This document shows positions 8,741-17,881 of a stretch of 37,073 bases of DNA, one piece after another. The DNA lies in the NCBI GenBank assembly GCA_903911085.1, contig CAIWCC010000063.1, positions 1 to 37,073 of the forward strand. The letters run 5' to 3'. Source of the DNA: an uncultured Bacteroidales bacterium (GTDB lineage: Bacteria > Bacteroidota > Bacteroidia > Bacteroidales > Paludibacteraceae). Within the stretch, counting starts at the first letter, position 1. Every line of letters starts with the position of its first letter. The position numbers and the translations under genes were made by a program. A model generated the notes under the pieces. That model saw only the letters and a program-made list of their open reading frames with translations, ran no database searches and was not told the DNA's origin.

Positions 8741-8954
8741 CGGGGCTAGCCCCGCACCCCACTCACTTTTTTGCCTTGACGCAAAAAAGTAAGCAAAAAA
8801 AGTCAAGACTTCGCCCACTTCGCTCGAAAAATCAGTCGTTCGTAGGCTGAAAACTTTTAAACTCGTACCGACGGAATACGTCGGCACTCAAACACAAAAG
8901 TTTTCTAGGCCTACTTCACTCCATTTTTCGGCTCATTGGACGAGGTCAGTCCAA
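8741..8954. repeat. Structured element: long imperfect hairpin and smaller stems
   Basis: Perfect palindrome CGGGGCTAGCCCCG (8741-8754), then a CTTTTTTGC/GCAAAAAAG hairpin. A long imperfect inverted repeat follows (8822-8858 against 8897-8932; GTAGGCTGAAAACTTTT pairs with AAAAGTTTTCTAGGCCTAC), capped by CCGACG/CGTCGG (8868-8884). TTGGAC/GTCCAA (8936-8954) closes it. From memory, very similar sequence recurs in other Bacteroidetes; the 60-residue open frame on the minus strand is probably not a gene. Confidence 0.7.
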
Positions 8955-9079
8955 AAAGCATAAGCGCAAAACTCAGGAAAGATTTTAAAACATTAAAGTT
9001 TTCCTATTACTTATATTTATAAGTAGGATTAATTAACGTCAACAAAAATTTTATATAGTTACAAACAAATTATACCATA

Positions 9080-11419
9080 ATGAAAACCACTAGACTAACA
9101 CTCTCGTTTATTATTTTTATTTCTCTATTTAATTCTAATTTCACATTTTGTCAGGCAAATACCACACTAGACCAATACAATGTGGTATGGAATTCGCAAA
9201 GTAAAAACTCAGGCGAGTCAATGCCATGCGGTGGTGGCAATATTGGTCTGAACGTTTGGGTAGAAAATGGTGACATCCTCTGTTATTTGTCACGTAGCGG
9301 TGCTTTCGATGAGAATAATGTTTTCCCTAAACTAGGACGTTTACGTATCAAATTGTCGCCAAACCCTTTCGATGGTGGTGAGTATTTCCGTCAGGAACTC
9401 AAACTGCGTCAGGGATATATTGAGATTATAGGCAAAAAGAATGGTCAAATAGCTAATATCCGCTTTTGGGTAGATGTATTTCGTCCGGTGGTACATATTG
9501 AAACATCTGGCAATAAACCCTTTACAACCTCAGCCGAGTACGAAAGTTGGAGAACAAAAGACCGTGAATGGAATGACAAGGGCGAAGTGCGAGCCAGTCT
9601 GGCATTTAGAGATGCGCCAATGAAAGCCTACATTAGCAAAGATTCTATCAATTTTGAAGCCAAAAGCGTTGTTTGGTTTCACCGCAACAAAGAAAAAACC
9701 TTGTTCGACATTACCGTAAAACAACAAGAACTCGAGAGCATAAAAGACAAAATGTGGAATCCATTGAAGGATTTGACTTTTGGTGGAATTATGTTTGGCA
9801 CCGGACTAAAACCCGATGGAAACGGAGAAGGAAAGTATGCAACTTATAATTATAAATCGTGGAAACTAAAAAGCGAAAAGCCAACTACCAAACAGTCAAT
9901 CACCATTTTATTGCACATAGATAACAGTATCAGTTTGGACGAATGGAAAAAGAGCTTGCAGGAACTGATTAAAAATGAAAAAGAAAGCCGTAGAACAGCG
10001 TTTATTCAAACTCAGCAATGGTGGACAAATTTTTGGGATAGAAGTTACATTGCTATCAATACCGAAAAGCCCGACACAGCTTCAAAAGCATGGCAAGTAG
10101 GACGAAACTACCAACTCTTTCGTTATCAGTTAGGTTGCAATGCTTATGGTAAATATCCTACTAAATTCAACGGTGGACTTTTCACTTACGACCCAGTGTA
10201 TGTAAACAAAACTATTCCTTTTAGTCCCGATCATCGCGACTGGGGTGGTGGTACTTTCACAGCACAAAATCAGCGGTTGGTGTACTGGCCAATGCTTAAA
10301 AGTGGCGATGAGGACATGATGCCTTCGCAATTGGACTTTTACCTAAAAATGCTTCCAAATGCAGAACTACGAACTCAACAATACTGGGGTCATAAAGGTG
10401 CTTCATTTACAGAACAGCTGGAAAACTTTGGTTTGCCATTAGCAACGTCTTACGGTTGGTATCGTCCAAAAAATGTTCCGCGTGGAGTGGAGTCAAATTA
10501 TTGGTTGGAATACCTTTGGGACACTTCGCTCGAATTTTGTTTGATGGCCATCGAAATGCATAATTACAAACAAATAGATGTTACTAAATACGTACCACTC
10601 ATCAAAAGTTGTCTTACTTTTTTTGATGAGCATTATCAATATGAAGCACTTAATCGGGGTAAACAACCCTTGGATGGCAATGGAAAATTGATTCTTTATC
10701 CTGGCTCGGGTGCCGAAACCTATAAAATGGCATACAATGCAAGTTCCACCATTGCAGCTTTACAAACTGTGACAAAAGGATTGCTTGATTTGCCTGAAAA
10801 CTATATGTCAAAAGCCGAGCGCGATTATTTTTTGTCATTCCAAAAACGCATTCCTCCCATTCCTTTCCGCGAAATGCAGGGCAAAAAAACCATTGCGCCT
10901 GCTGAGGTATTTGGTCGCATTAATAACTCAGAAATCACGCAGCTTTATCCTGTTTTTCCGTGGAGGATTTATGGTGTGGGAAAACCTGATTTGGATGTTG
11001 CCGTTAATACTTGGAAATATGGTGTAGACAATGAATACCAACGAAATTTTATCAGTTGGCATCAGGACGCCATTTTTTGTGCCTGTATGGGACTCACCAA
11101 TGAAGCGCAGAAAATAACAATCCAGAAACTTGAAAATTCACCTCGGCGCTATCCTACTTTCTGGGGTCCAGGTCACGACTGGGTGCCCGACCACAACTGG
11201 GGTGGAAGCGGAATGATAGGACTTCAAGAAATGCTGATGCAAACCAATGGCAACAAAATATATTTATTTCCAGCATGGCCTAAAGAGTGGAATGTGACAT
11301 TTAAACTTCACGCTCCAACTAACACAATATTGGAAGGAGTGTTGAAATATGGCAAATTGGAATCGTTGAAAGTGACTCCAGAAGAACGCAGAAAAGACAT
11401 AGAAATAATGTTGAAATAG
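9080..11419 (+). CDS. DUF5703-domain glycoside hydrolase-like protein
   Basis: A 779-residue secreted protein (signal peptide to about residue 25, 'FTFCQA'). The N-terminal stretch 'VVWNSQSKNSGESMPCGGGNIGLNVWVENGD' followed by 'YLSRSGAFDEN' is diagnostic of DUF5703 proteins. These combine an N-terminal beta-sandwich with an (alpha/alpha)6-type catalytic-looking domain related in layout to GH95. The activity of the family is not established as far as I know. Aromatic and acidic clusters such as 'YWLEYLWDTSLEF' and 'FWGPGHDWVPDHNWGG' look like a substrate cleft. It is third in the hydrolase set; given GH78 and GH29 neighbours, an exo-acting deoxyhexosidase or related role is plausible. Confidence 0.8.
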   Translation: MKTTRLTLSFIIFISLFNSNFTFCQANTTLDQYNVVWNSQSKNSGESMPCGGGNIGLNVWVENGDILCYLSRSGAFDENNVFPKLGRLRIKLSPNPFDGGEYFRQELKLRQGYIEIIGKKNGQIANIRFWVDVFRPVVHIETSGNKPFTTSAEYESWRTKDREWNDKGEVRASLAFRDAPMKAYISKDSINFEAKSVVWFHRNKEKTLFDITVKQQELESIKDKMWNPLKDLTFGGIMFGTGLKPDGNGEGKYATYNYKSWKLKSEKPTTKQSITILLHIDNSISLDEWKKSLQELIKNEKESRRTAFIQTQQWWTNFWDRSYIAINTEKPDTASKAWQVGRNYQLFRYQLGCNAYGKYPTKFNGGLFTYDPVYVNKTIPFSPDHRDWGGGTFTAQNQRLVYWPMLKSGDEDMMPSQLDFYLKMLPNAELRTQQYWGHKGASFTEQLENFGLPLATSYGWYRPKNVPRGVESNYWLEYLWDTSLEFCLMAIEMHNYKQIDVTKYVPLIKSCLTFFDEHYQYEALNRGKQPLDGNGKLILYPGSGAETYKMAYNASSTIAALQTVTKGLLDLPENYMSKAERDYFLSFQKRIPPIPFREMQGKKTIAPAEVFGRINNSEITQLYPVFPWRIYGVGKPDLDVAVNTWKYGVDNEYQRNFISWHQDAIFCACMGLTNEAQKITIQKLENSPRRYPTFWGPGHDWVPDHNWGGSGMIGLQEMLMQTNGNKIYLFPAWPKEWNVTFKLHAPTNTILEGVLKYGKLESLKVTPEERRKDIEIMLK

Positions 11420-11490
11420 TTGGTAATAAAAGAATTGATATTTAACTATAATAAACGTAATTTTCTGAAATATTCTATAGCCACACAATA

Positions 11491-11527
11491 GAAAAAATGA
11501 GAAGCTGCCCTTATGAGACAGCTTCTC
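11491..11527 (-). terminator. Terminator of the susCD operon
   Basis: GAGAAGCTG (11499-11507) pairs perfectly with CAGCTTCTC (11519-11527). Read on the minus strand, the stem is followed by a T run (complement of 11492-11497). It lies 35 nt past the susD stop, between the convergent gene sets. Confidence 0.85.
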
Positions 11528-11561
11528 GATCAAACAAACAGAAAAAAATTTAGATATATAA

Positions 11562-13052
11562 TTAATAACCAGGATTTTGCCAAAGTATTTTTGTGTCTTG
11601 ATATCTGTTTAATTCATCAAAAGGAATTGGAAACAGAATTTGATGCTCTTTCATGCGAAAAGTACCACCATCTTGAGCTGGTTTCGAAAGAAAATTATTC
11701 ATAACTGTCATTGCAGTACCCCAGCGAATTAGGTCGAACCAACGCAAACCTTCAAAAGCAAATTCTACACGACGTTCCTGCATAATTGCATTTCTGAATG
11801 CTGTTTGATCTGGCGTAGTGGTTGCTGTTAATGCCGTCAGACCTGCACGTTTACGCACGTCATTGATAATTTTAAACGCTTCTCCTGTAGATGAATACCC
11901 TTCCTCATTAAGCACTTCAGCATACATAAGTTTAACATCGGTATACCGAAGAACAGGTATGTTAACACCCCAATCATTATTTGCTTTTGGAGGAGTTACA
12001 TCTGCGTAATGAAATTTTCGAATAAAATAGTTCTTTGTATCGGTAATACCATTGTATTTGATATTGGTAACACAAGAAATATCTTTACGAAGATCGCCTG
12101 TTTCATAAGCCAAAATCATATCTTCAGAAATCATTGGCGCAGAACTAAATCCATAAATTGACACAGTAGGATTAAGTCCTCCTTCGGGTAACATACCTGA
12201 TGTTAATTGCTGACCTTCACCTAGTTGTCCACCCATAAATTGGATTTCCCACAATCTTTCTACGCCATTTTCCTTACTTTCACTAAAACAGTTTTTGTAG
12301 TCTGCCTCCATGTTAAATAAACCGGAATTTATAATTCCTTCCAACAATGGTTTTGCTTTGGCATATTCTTTTTTGAACATATACATGCGGGAAAGAATTC
12401 CCATTGTAGAATATTTTGTTAACCGACCTAAATCTTTTCCAGTCCATTTAGCCGAAGGCAGTAATGCAATAGCGCCAATGAAATCTTCTTCAGCATAAGC
12501 AAATGTTTCTTGTTGAGTAGAACGAGCTATCGTTTTAGTTTCCTCTACAGTTGTTACTTTTTTAATCAAAGGAACGCCACCATACTCCCAACCTAACATC
12601 CAATAGCTGAACGCTCTATGCGCCATCGCTTCTCCCTTTATGTACTTTTTTAAATTTTCGTTGGTAAAAGTAATATTGTCAATCTTGTCCAAAATCACAT
12701 TACAACGATTGATAATACGGTAATAGGAAGCATAGTTACCTGCATGTGTACCGTTGCTGGCATCGTCTATAAAACGCTCAATACCACCGATATATCCTGG
12801 AGGGCTTTGTGGAATAATGACATTGCTTTCATCCGAACGCATTAGCCACATATACACAGTTCCAGTTGTATTTGACTGATACATTGATTGATGTGCTGCA
12901 TAAACTCCGGCAATGGCCTGTTCAAAATCAGATTGAGATTTATATCCACCCGATTCACTGTAGGTAGAATCAGGAATTACGGTTAAAAAATCCTGACATC
13001 CGACAAAAGTAAGTACTGCAAAAAGCAGAATTGTTTTATATGTTAGTTTCAT
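11562..13052 (-). CDS. susD: SusD/RagB family glycan-binding lipoprotein
   Basis: A 496-residue lipoprotein with signal and lipobox ('LFAVLTFVGC', C19). It contains the SusD TPR-like helical region and typical elements such as 'GDLRKDISC', 'RYTDVKLMYAEVLNEEG', 'INDVRKRAGL' and the C-terminal 'ERRVEFAFEGLRWFDLIRWG'. SusD proteins cap the SusC barrel and bind the incoming oligosaccharide at the cell surface. It starts 11 nt after the susC stop, so the two are co-transcribed. The usual C-terminal end ('LPIP..E......L.QNPGY') is present and the length is normal. Confidence 0.95.
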   Translation of the reverse strand: MKLTYKTILLFAVLTFVGCQDFLTVIPDSTYSESGGYKSQSDFEQAIAGVYAAHQSMYQSNTTGTVYMWLMRSDESNVIIPQSPPGYIGGIERFIDDASNGTHAGNYASYYRIINRCNVILDKIDNITFTNENLKKYIKGEAMAHRAFSYWMLGWEYGGVPLIKKVTTVEETKTIARSTQQETFAYAEEDFIGAIALLPSAKWTGKDLGRLTKYSTMGILSRMYMFKKEYAKAKPLLEGIINSGLFNMEADYKNCFSESKENGVERLWEIQFMGGQLGEGQQLTSGMLPEGGLNPTVSIYGFSSAPMISEDMILAYETGDLRKDISCVTNIKYNGITDTKNYFIRKFHYADVTPPKANNDWGVNIPVLRYTDVKLMYAEVLNEEGYSSTGEAFKIINDVRKRAGLTALTATTTPDQTAFRNAIMQERRVEFAFEGLRWFDLIRWGTAMTVMNNFLSKPAQDGGTFRMKEHQILFPIPFDELNRYQDTKILWQNPGY

Positions 13053-13063
13053 GTTTTCTTATT

Positions 13064-16000
13064 TTAAAATGTTATATTTAAACCTAATGTATAACGTTTA
13101 GAAAGTGGATAGGTAGTATAATCCACACCTGCTTGAGTTGTTTCATTTCCGAAGCTATTCGATTCAGTGGTAACTCCTGGATATTTATCGAAAAGAGCAA
13201 GATTATCAACGGAGAAATATGTTTTTGCTGCTTTTACTAGCCCTTTGCCCAAAATGTTTTTTGGAAAAGTATAGCTCAACGTTATATTTTTGATTTTCAA
13301 GAATGAAGCATCATAAATTCTCAAATCGCTATTGTTATCATTCTTTCCAGAGAGTCGGTTTTCGGTTACTCCATCCCACGACATATCTACTCCAGCAGGA
13401 ATTCCAATAAGTGGGTTTTGACCAGCTCCATATATTGCTTCGTAATCAGGTTTCCAACTGTGTATCCATCTACTTAGTTGATTTAAATTTTGAGTGCCTG
13501 CATCCATTTGACGTTGACCTAACCAGCAAATTTCTCCACCAATTTGTCCTTGTAAAAGTACACTTAATTCAAAGTTTTTGAATTCGAAACGGTTGGTAAA
13601 ACCAAATATTAAATCGGGTAAATTAGTTCCATAGGGCACAAGGTCGCTCGAATTGATTACTCCATCGGCTTTATCTAAAACTCCATCACCATCCGAATCA
13701 ATAGTAGGTTGATCAATATATTTTACGTTGCCTGGTACTTGCCCTGTCATTATGGGTACCAATGCACTATTGGTGCTACTAAAATCGGTTGGCATTAACA
13801 AACCATCGGTTCGGTAAACATAAAACTGGCTAACAGGACCACCTACTCGGGTTATAAATTGGGCGTCCCAGTTTCCAGTAATAAACTGTTGAACTCCTCC
13901 CATGTCGATAACTTTATTTTGGTTGGCCGAAAGATTAAGAGAACTGCTCCATTTAAAAGCACCTACTAAGTTGCGAGTGTTAAGGTCAATTTCCCAACCA
14001 TTATTCTGAATTTCCCCCAAATTGGTACGAAAGCTACTGAATCCTGTGCTATATGGAACTGGTGAGTTGAATAGTAAATCTGTAGTATTGTTAATGTAAT
14101 AGTCCAAATTTAACTGAATTCTGTTTTTTAGAAACGATACATCAAGTCCAAAATCTTTAGTGGTGGTCGATTCCCATTTGAGGTTGTCATTACCAATATT
14201 GTTTGGCGCCAAACCAACTTGAATTGCATTGTTCCAAGCCGTATTATCTACTTTAAGTAATGACATGTAGTCGTAATTTCCAATTCGGTCATTCCCGGCT
14301 TTTCCCCATGATGCGCGAACTTTAAATAGTGATAGCCAATTAATTTCTTTCATAAATGATTCTTCATTCAATTTCCAACCTGCAGATGCCGATGGAAATG
14401 TTCCCCATTTATTATTCGCACCAAAACGAGATGAACCGTCACGTCGAATACTGGCATTTAACAAGTATTTATCTTTATAGCTGTAACTCACGCGACTAAA
14501 ATACGAAGCTGTTGTATTGCGATCTTTATAAGAGTATGCACGAGTTGGCGTGGTAGCCACATTCATTGTTCTAATCAATGAATTAGGAAAACCAGTTGCA
14601 GTTGCTGAGAGGTTAAATGACTTATGCTCATCAATACTTTGACCCAACAATATGTTGAAAGAATGGTTTTTTGCAATAATGAAGTCATAATTTAGAGTGT
14701 TTTGCAAAGTCCAATCGTTCCAACGAGACATATAGCTATTTCCCGATGGAATAGTACTTCTTTCAATTGCTGGATAGAAATACTCATATAACTCTGTTAT
14801 ATAATCATAGCTGTATTGTGACTTAAAGTACAATCCTTTCATTATTTGATATTCAGCCCAAATAGAGGAATTGATTTTTCCTTTCTCTGTATTATCAGTC
14901 ATGGCTTTTAATCTTTCTACTGGATTGGTGTAAATTGTTGCAAATTCAGTAGGATAACCAAAATCAACTGTTGCTTCGTTCAGCTGTATAATTGGAGATT
15001 GCATAAGGGCATGATGTATTATGGTCTCCTTACCTTGGGTGTTTTGATCAGCTTGATTTGAGTAAGTTGGAGCTATATTTAATCCTAGTTTCAATTTATC
15101 GCCAACATTCAGGATTGAATTGATACGGAAATTTAATCGATTATAAAATGTATTCTTTATAATTCCGTCTTGTCTGAGAAGTCCTCCAGAAATGTAAATG
15201 CTTCCTTTATCAGTTTTTGAAGATGCAGAAACTTGATAACTTTGTATAGGCGCTCTTTGGGTTATTTCTTTTTGCCAATCAACATAAGGGCGTGAACCAT
15301 CTGTCCATGAGCTAGGAATTTGTAATGAAGCAGGTCGGCTCGACATTGGGTCACTCATCGATTTACCTTGACGAATGTAGGCTTCATTACGGGCAAAAAT
15401 TTGATAAGCTACCCATTCGTCACCATTCATAAAATCCATCATCTTTACTGGATCCTGCACTCCATAATATGCGTCTACTGATATGGCGGTAGAACCAGTT
15501 CCTTGTTTGGTTTCTATTAATATAACGCCATTTGCACCCCTCGAACCATAAATGGAGGTTGCAGACGCATCTTTTAATACTTGTATGGAGGCTATATCAT
15601 TGGAGTTTAGGTCTGTCATATTATCGCGTGGCACCCCATCAATTACGTATAATGGTGAACTATTTCCATTAATAGTGTTTATGCCACGAATTTTGATACT
15701 TAAATCAGCTCCTGGAATTCCGGTAGTATTTTGTGCCCTAACTCCCGAAAGCTGTCCAGCCAATGCTTCGCCTACACTTACAATTGAACGATTTCTAAGA
15801 TTTCTGTCATCAATCTTTGCAATGGAAGTAGTAAGGTTCGATTTTTTTTGTGTTCCATATCCCACTACAACCACCTCATCCAATGTTTTGTTGTCTTCTG
15901 TCAGAGTTATTTTAATTTCTTGCAAGCTGTTAACTGATACTTCTTTGGCTAAATAACCTATAAAAGTTACCTTCAAAATAGCATTTCCATCTGAATTTAG

Positions 16001-16456
16001 AATAAACTTTCCATTAATATCCGAGATGGTTCCAATGGTAGTTCCTTTTACAACGATACTTGCGCCAATGATGGCTTCGCCTTTTTCGTCAGTTACTAGG
16101 CCATTTATTTTGATTGATTTTGTAGTGGCAACTTTTGTTTCATCACTATTTTTTTCGATTAGGTACAATTTTTTGTTCTTGATTTCGAAACCGATATTTG
16201 TGCCAGCTAATAGCTGTTTCATAGCATCTTCTACTTCAACAGCGCTGACGTTAATGTTGACTTTACGGTTTAAATCAACGAGTTGTTCGCTGTACACTAA
16301 TGATAATTTTGTTTGCTTTTTGATAGCACTTAACACTTTCTCGAAGGATTCATCCTGAAACGAGAGTGTTACTTTCTGAGCAGAGGCATTCAACGTGAAC
16401 ACTGTCAGAAACATGCATAGCAGAATTGATTTTGCTATGAATCCTCTTTTTTTCAT
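13064..16456 (-). CDS. susC: SusC/RagA TonB-dependent transporter with STN domain
   Basis: A 1130-residue outer-membrane importer. In order: a signal peptide; an STN signalling domain (about 30-105, 'VTLSFQDESFEKVLSAIKKQ'); a carboxypeptidase D-like regulatory domain (about 118-190, 'INGLVTDEKGEAIIGASIVV'); a TonB-box region ('LDEVVVVGYGTQKKSNLT'); a plug with 'LYVIDGVPRDNM' and 'ASATSIYGSRGANGVILIETK'; and a beta-barrel ending in 'RYTLGLNITF'. The extra STN domain marks transducing transporters that signal to a FecR anti-sigma factor, and both fecR and an ECF sigma gene lie directly upstream. It has its own probable promoter (16502-16532), separated from fecR by a terminator. Confidence 0.96.
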   Translation of the reverse strand: MKKRGFIAKSILLCMFLTVFTLNASAQKVTLSFQDESFEKVLSAIKKQTKLSLVYSEQLVDLNRKVNINVSAVEVEDAMKQLLAGTNIGFEIKNKKLYLIEKNSDETKVATTKSIKINGLVTDEKGEAIIGASIVVKGTTIGTISDINGKFILNSDGNAILKVTFIGYLAKEVSVNSLQEIKITLTEDNKTLDEVVVVGYGTQKKSNLTTSIAKIDDRNLRNRSIVSVGEALAGQLSGVRAQNTTGIPGADLSIKIRGINTINGNSSPLYVIDGVPRDNMTDLNSNDIASIQVLKDASATSIYGSRGANGVILIETKQGTGSTAISVDAYYGVQDPVKMMDFMNGDEWVAYQIFARNEAYIRQGKSMSDPMSSRPASLQIPSSWTDGSRPYVDWQKEITQRAPIQSYQVSASSKTDKGSIYISGGLLRQDGIIKNTFYNRLNFRINSILNVGDKLKLGLNIAPTYSNQADQNTQGKETIIHHALMQSPIIQLNEATVDFGYPTEFATIYTNPVERLKAMTDNTEKGKINSSIWAEYQIMKGLYFKSQYSYDYITELYEYFYPAIERSTIPSGNSYMSRWNDWTLQNTLNYDFIIAKNHSFNILLGQSIDEHKSFNLSATATGFPNSLIRTMNVATTPTRAYSYKDRNTTASYFSRVSYSYKDKYLLNASIRRDGSSRFGANNKWGTFPSASAGWKLNEESFMKEINWLSLFKVRASWGKAGNDRIGNYDYMSLLKVDNTAWNNAIQVGLAPNNIGNDNLKWESTTTKDFGLDVSFLKNRIQLNLDYYINNTTDLLFNSPVPYSTGFSSFRTNLGEIQNNGWEIDLNTRNLVGAFKWSSSLNLSANQNKVIDMGGVQQFITGNWDAQFITRVGGPVSQFYVYRTDGLLMPTDFSSTNSALVPIMTGQVPGNVKYIDQPTIDSDGDGVLDKADGVINSSDLVPYGTNLPDLIFGFTNRFEFKNFELSVLLQGQIGGEICWLGQRQMDAGTQNLNQLSRWIHSWKPDYEAIYGAGQNPLIGIPAGVDMSWDGVTENRLSGKNDNNSDLRIYDASFLKIKNITLSYTFPKNILGKGLVKAAKTYFSVDNLALFDKYPGVTTESNSFGNETTQAGVDYTTYPLSKRYTLGLNITF

Positions 16457-16501
16457 GTAATTGTGATTTTAAAGTTAGTTTTTTTATTGAATTGTAATAA
16501 G

Positions 16502-16532
16502 TAAACACACCACTCAAAAAAAGGTATGAGTT
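16502..16532 (-). promoter_or_regulatory. Probable ECF-sigma promoter of susC
   Basis: On the minus strand the sequence is AACTCATACC, 15 nt, TGTTTA. The same two boxes with the same 15-nt spacing lie upstream of fecR at 17641-17671, although the spacers and flanks differ. The downstream box is 45 nt before the susC ATG. The shape fits a -35/-10 pair for the ECF sigma factor encoded nearby; the assignment is inference. Confidence 0.65.
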
Positions 16533-16540
16533 CGGATCAA

Positions 16541-16592
16541 AAAAATAACCTGTAGAAAATACAATTTAATATATTGTACTGCCTTACAGGTT
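16541..16592 (-). terminator. Terminator between fecR and susC
   Basis: AACCTGTA (16547-16554) and TACAGGTT (16585-16592) form a perfect 8-bp stem with an inner TACAAT/ATTGTA pairing. On the minus strand it is followed by a T run (complement of 16539-16545). It ends the fecR transcript, so susC depends on its own promoter. Confidence 0.8.
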
Positions 16593-16622
16593 AAAAATAT
16601 TACTACTTATTTGTTTTTTTTC

Positions 16623-17609
16623 TTAATTCTTTGAGGATATATTATAGGTGTTATCCATATTACGAACAAATTTTATTCTGGAAACTTTTTGAAGATCAGT
16701 AACAATTTCATCTATATTTATTTTACTAGTAGAAATGCTAAATCTATTGCTTAATAAGTTGCTGTCTTTTACTGTAAACTGTACTTCATATTGTCGTTCT
16801 AGCGTTTTAATAATATCCTTGAGCGGTGTACGGTAAAAATTCAAACTTTTTGTGCGCCATGCAGTGTATAAACTCATATCTGCTGTTTCTGTTATTTTAC
16901 AAATTCCAGACGATTTATCATATTCGGCATTTTCACCTATCTCCATTGGGTATGTTTTATTACCATTGTCAGTAATATTTACACTCCCCTCTTCGAGTGC
17001 TACTCTGATTTTCAAGTCATCCGAATATGCTTTAGCATTAAAATGAGTACCTGTTACTTTAACTTTAATGCCTGCTAAATCGACCTCAAATGGACGGGTA
17101 ATCTCTTTCGCTACCGAAAAATATGCTTCTCCAGTGAGTTTCACTTTCCGACTAAAGAACCCGAATGTTTTTGGATATGACAAACGAGAACCCGAATTGA
17201 GTTGTACCTGAGTGCCATCCTGTAATACTATATTCAGCTGTTCGCCAAAGGGAACTACAAATTCTGCCATTTCTTCGGACTGAAAAAGCCCCGAACGATT
17301 GGCTAAAAAAGTAAATGCACTAGCCAATAGCAAAAATGGAATAATAACAGCCGCCGCTACCCGGAATCGGAATGTGCGAACCCGCATTTTAAGTTGTGAC
17401 AGGAATCGAACTTTCATCAGATTGGAAGGAATTTCGTTATCTAACCATTCATCTAAAATTTTTTCATTCAGCAAATAAGATTCGCGATCGTATCGTTGCG
17501 AGAAATACTCTTGTCCTTCGTCTGTTGCAAACCAAACTGCCACCCGACGCGCTTCGTCGGGTGTAGCAGTTTTCGAAAGCACCTTGTCAATAATCTTTGG
17601 ATCCATCAT
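16623..17609 (-). CDS. FecR-family anti-sigma factor, DUF4974 C-terminal domain
   Basis: A 328-residue inner-membrane regulator. A cytoplasmic N-terminal part binds sigma ('DKVLSKTATPDEARRVAVWF'). One membrane segment follows at about 84-104 ('VAAAVIIPFLLLASAFTFLA'). The periplasmic FecR domain comes next ('VPFGEQLNIVLQDGTQVQLNSGSRLSYP', 'VKLTGEAYFSVAKEITRPFEV', 'VKVTGTHFNAKAY'), then DUF4974 at the C-terminus ('FYRTPLKDIIKTLERQYEV'). It should hold the sigma factor inactive until SusC's STN domain signals substrate. The start could be either of two adjacent ATG codons. The promoter-like motif at 17641-17671 sits just upstream. Confidence 0.94.
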   Translation of the reverse strand: MMDPKIIDKVLSKTATPDEARRVAVWFATDEGQEYFSQRYDRESYLLNEKILDEWLDNEIPSNLMKVRFLSQLKMRVRTFRFRVAAAVIIPFLLLASAFTFLANRSGLFQSEEMAEFVVPFGEQLNIVLQDGTQVQLNSGSRLSYPKTFGFFSRKVKLTGEAYFSVAKEITRPFEVDLAGIKVKVTGTHFNAKAYSDDLKIRVALEEGSVNITDNGNKTYPMEIGENAEYDKSSGICKITETADMSLYTAWRTKSLNFYRTPLKDIIKTLERQYEVQFTVKDSNLLSNRFSISTSKINIDEIVTDLQKVSRIKFVRNMDNTYNISSKN

Positions 17610-17640
17610 GTTGGATATATATATAAAATACCTAATCTAA

Positions 17641-17671
17641 TAAACAGTTGTTGAGCTAAAAGGTATGAGTT
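17641..17671 (-). promoter_or_regulatory. Probable ECF-sigma promoter of fecR
   Basis: Minus strand AACTCATACC, 15 nt, TGTTTA, identical in both boxes and spacing to the site upstream of susC. The downstream box lies 31 nt before the fecR start. This implies that the anti-sigma factor and the transporter are co-induced, while the sigma gene itself (gap of 272 nt) may be expressed separately. Confidence 0.65.
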
Positions 17672-17881
17672 GAAAGACATTTTATTTATAACGAATAAAT
17701 TAATCTGACATTATAACTTTAAATTATCTCATCTACTTGATTTTAAGTAGTTGGAATTATTTAATGATATATATGTTATTTCATAAGACTTTCATATACA
17801 ACGTCTTAGTAGTTGTAAATTGTTCATTATTGATTGTTAATTACTTAAGTCTTTGTTCTTGGCTCTTTATTCTTCTGAACT

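Noticed and set aside
8705-8887. 60-residue minus-strand gene
   Set aside because: Lies wholly inside a structured repeat element; likely a spurious frame.
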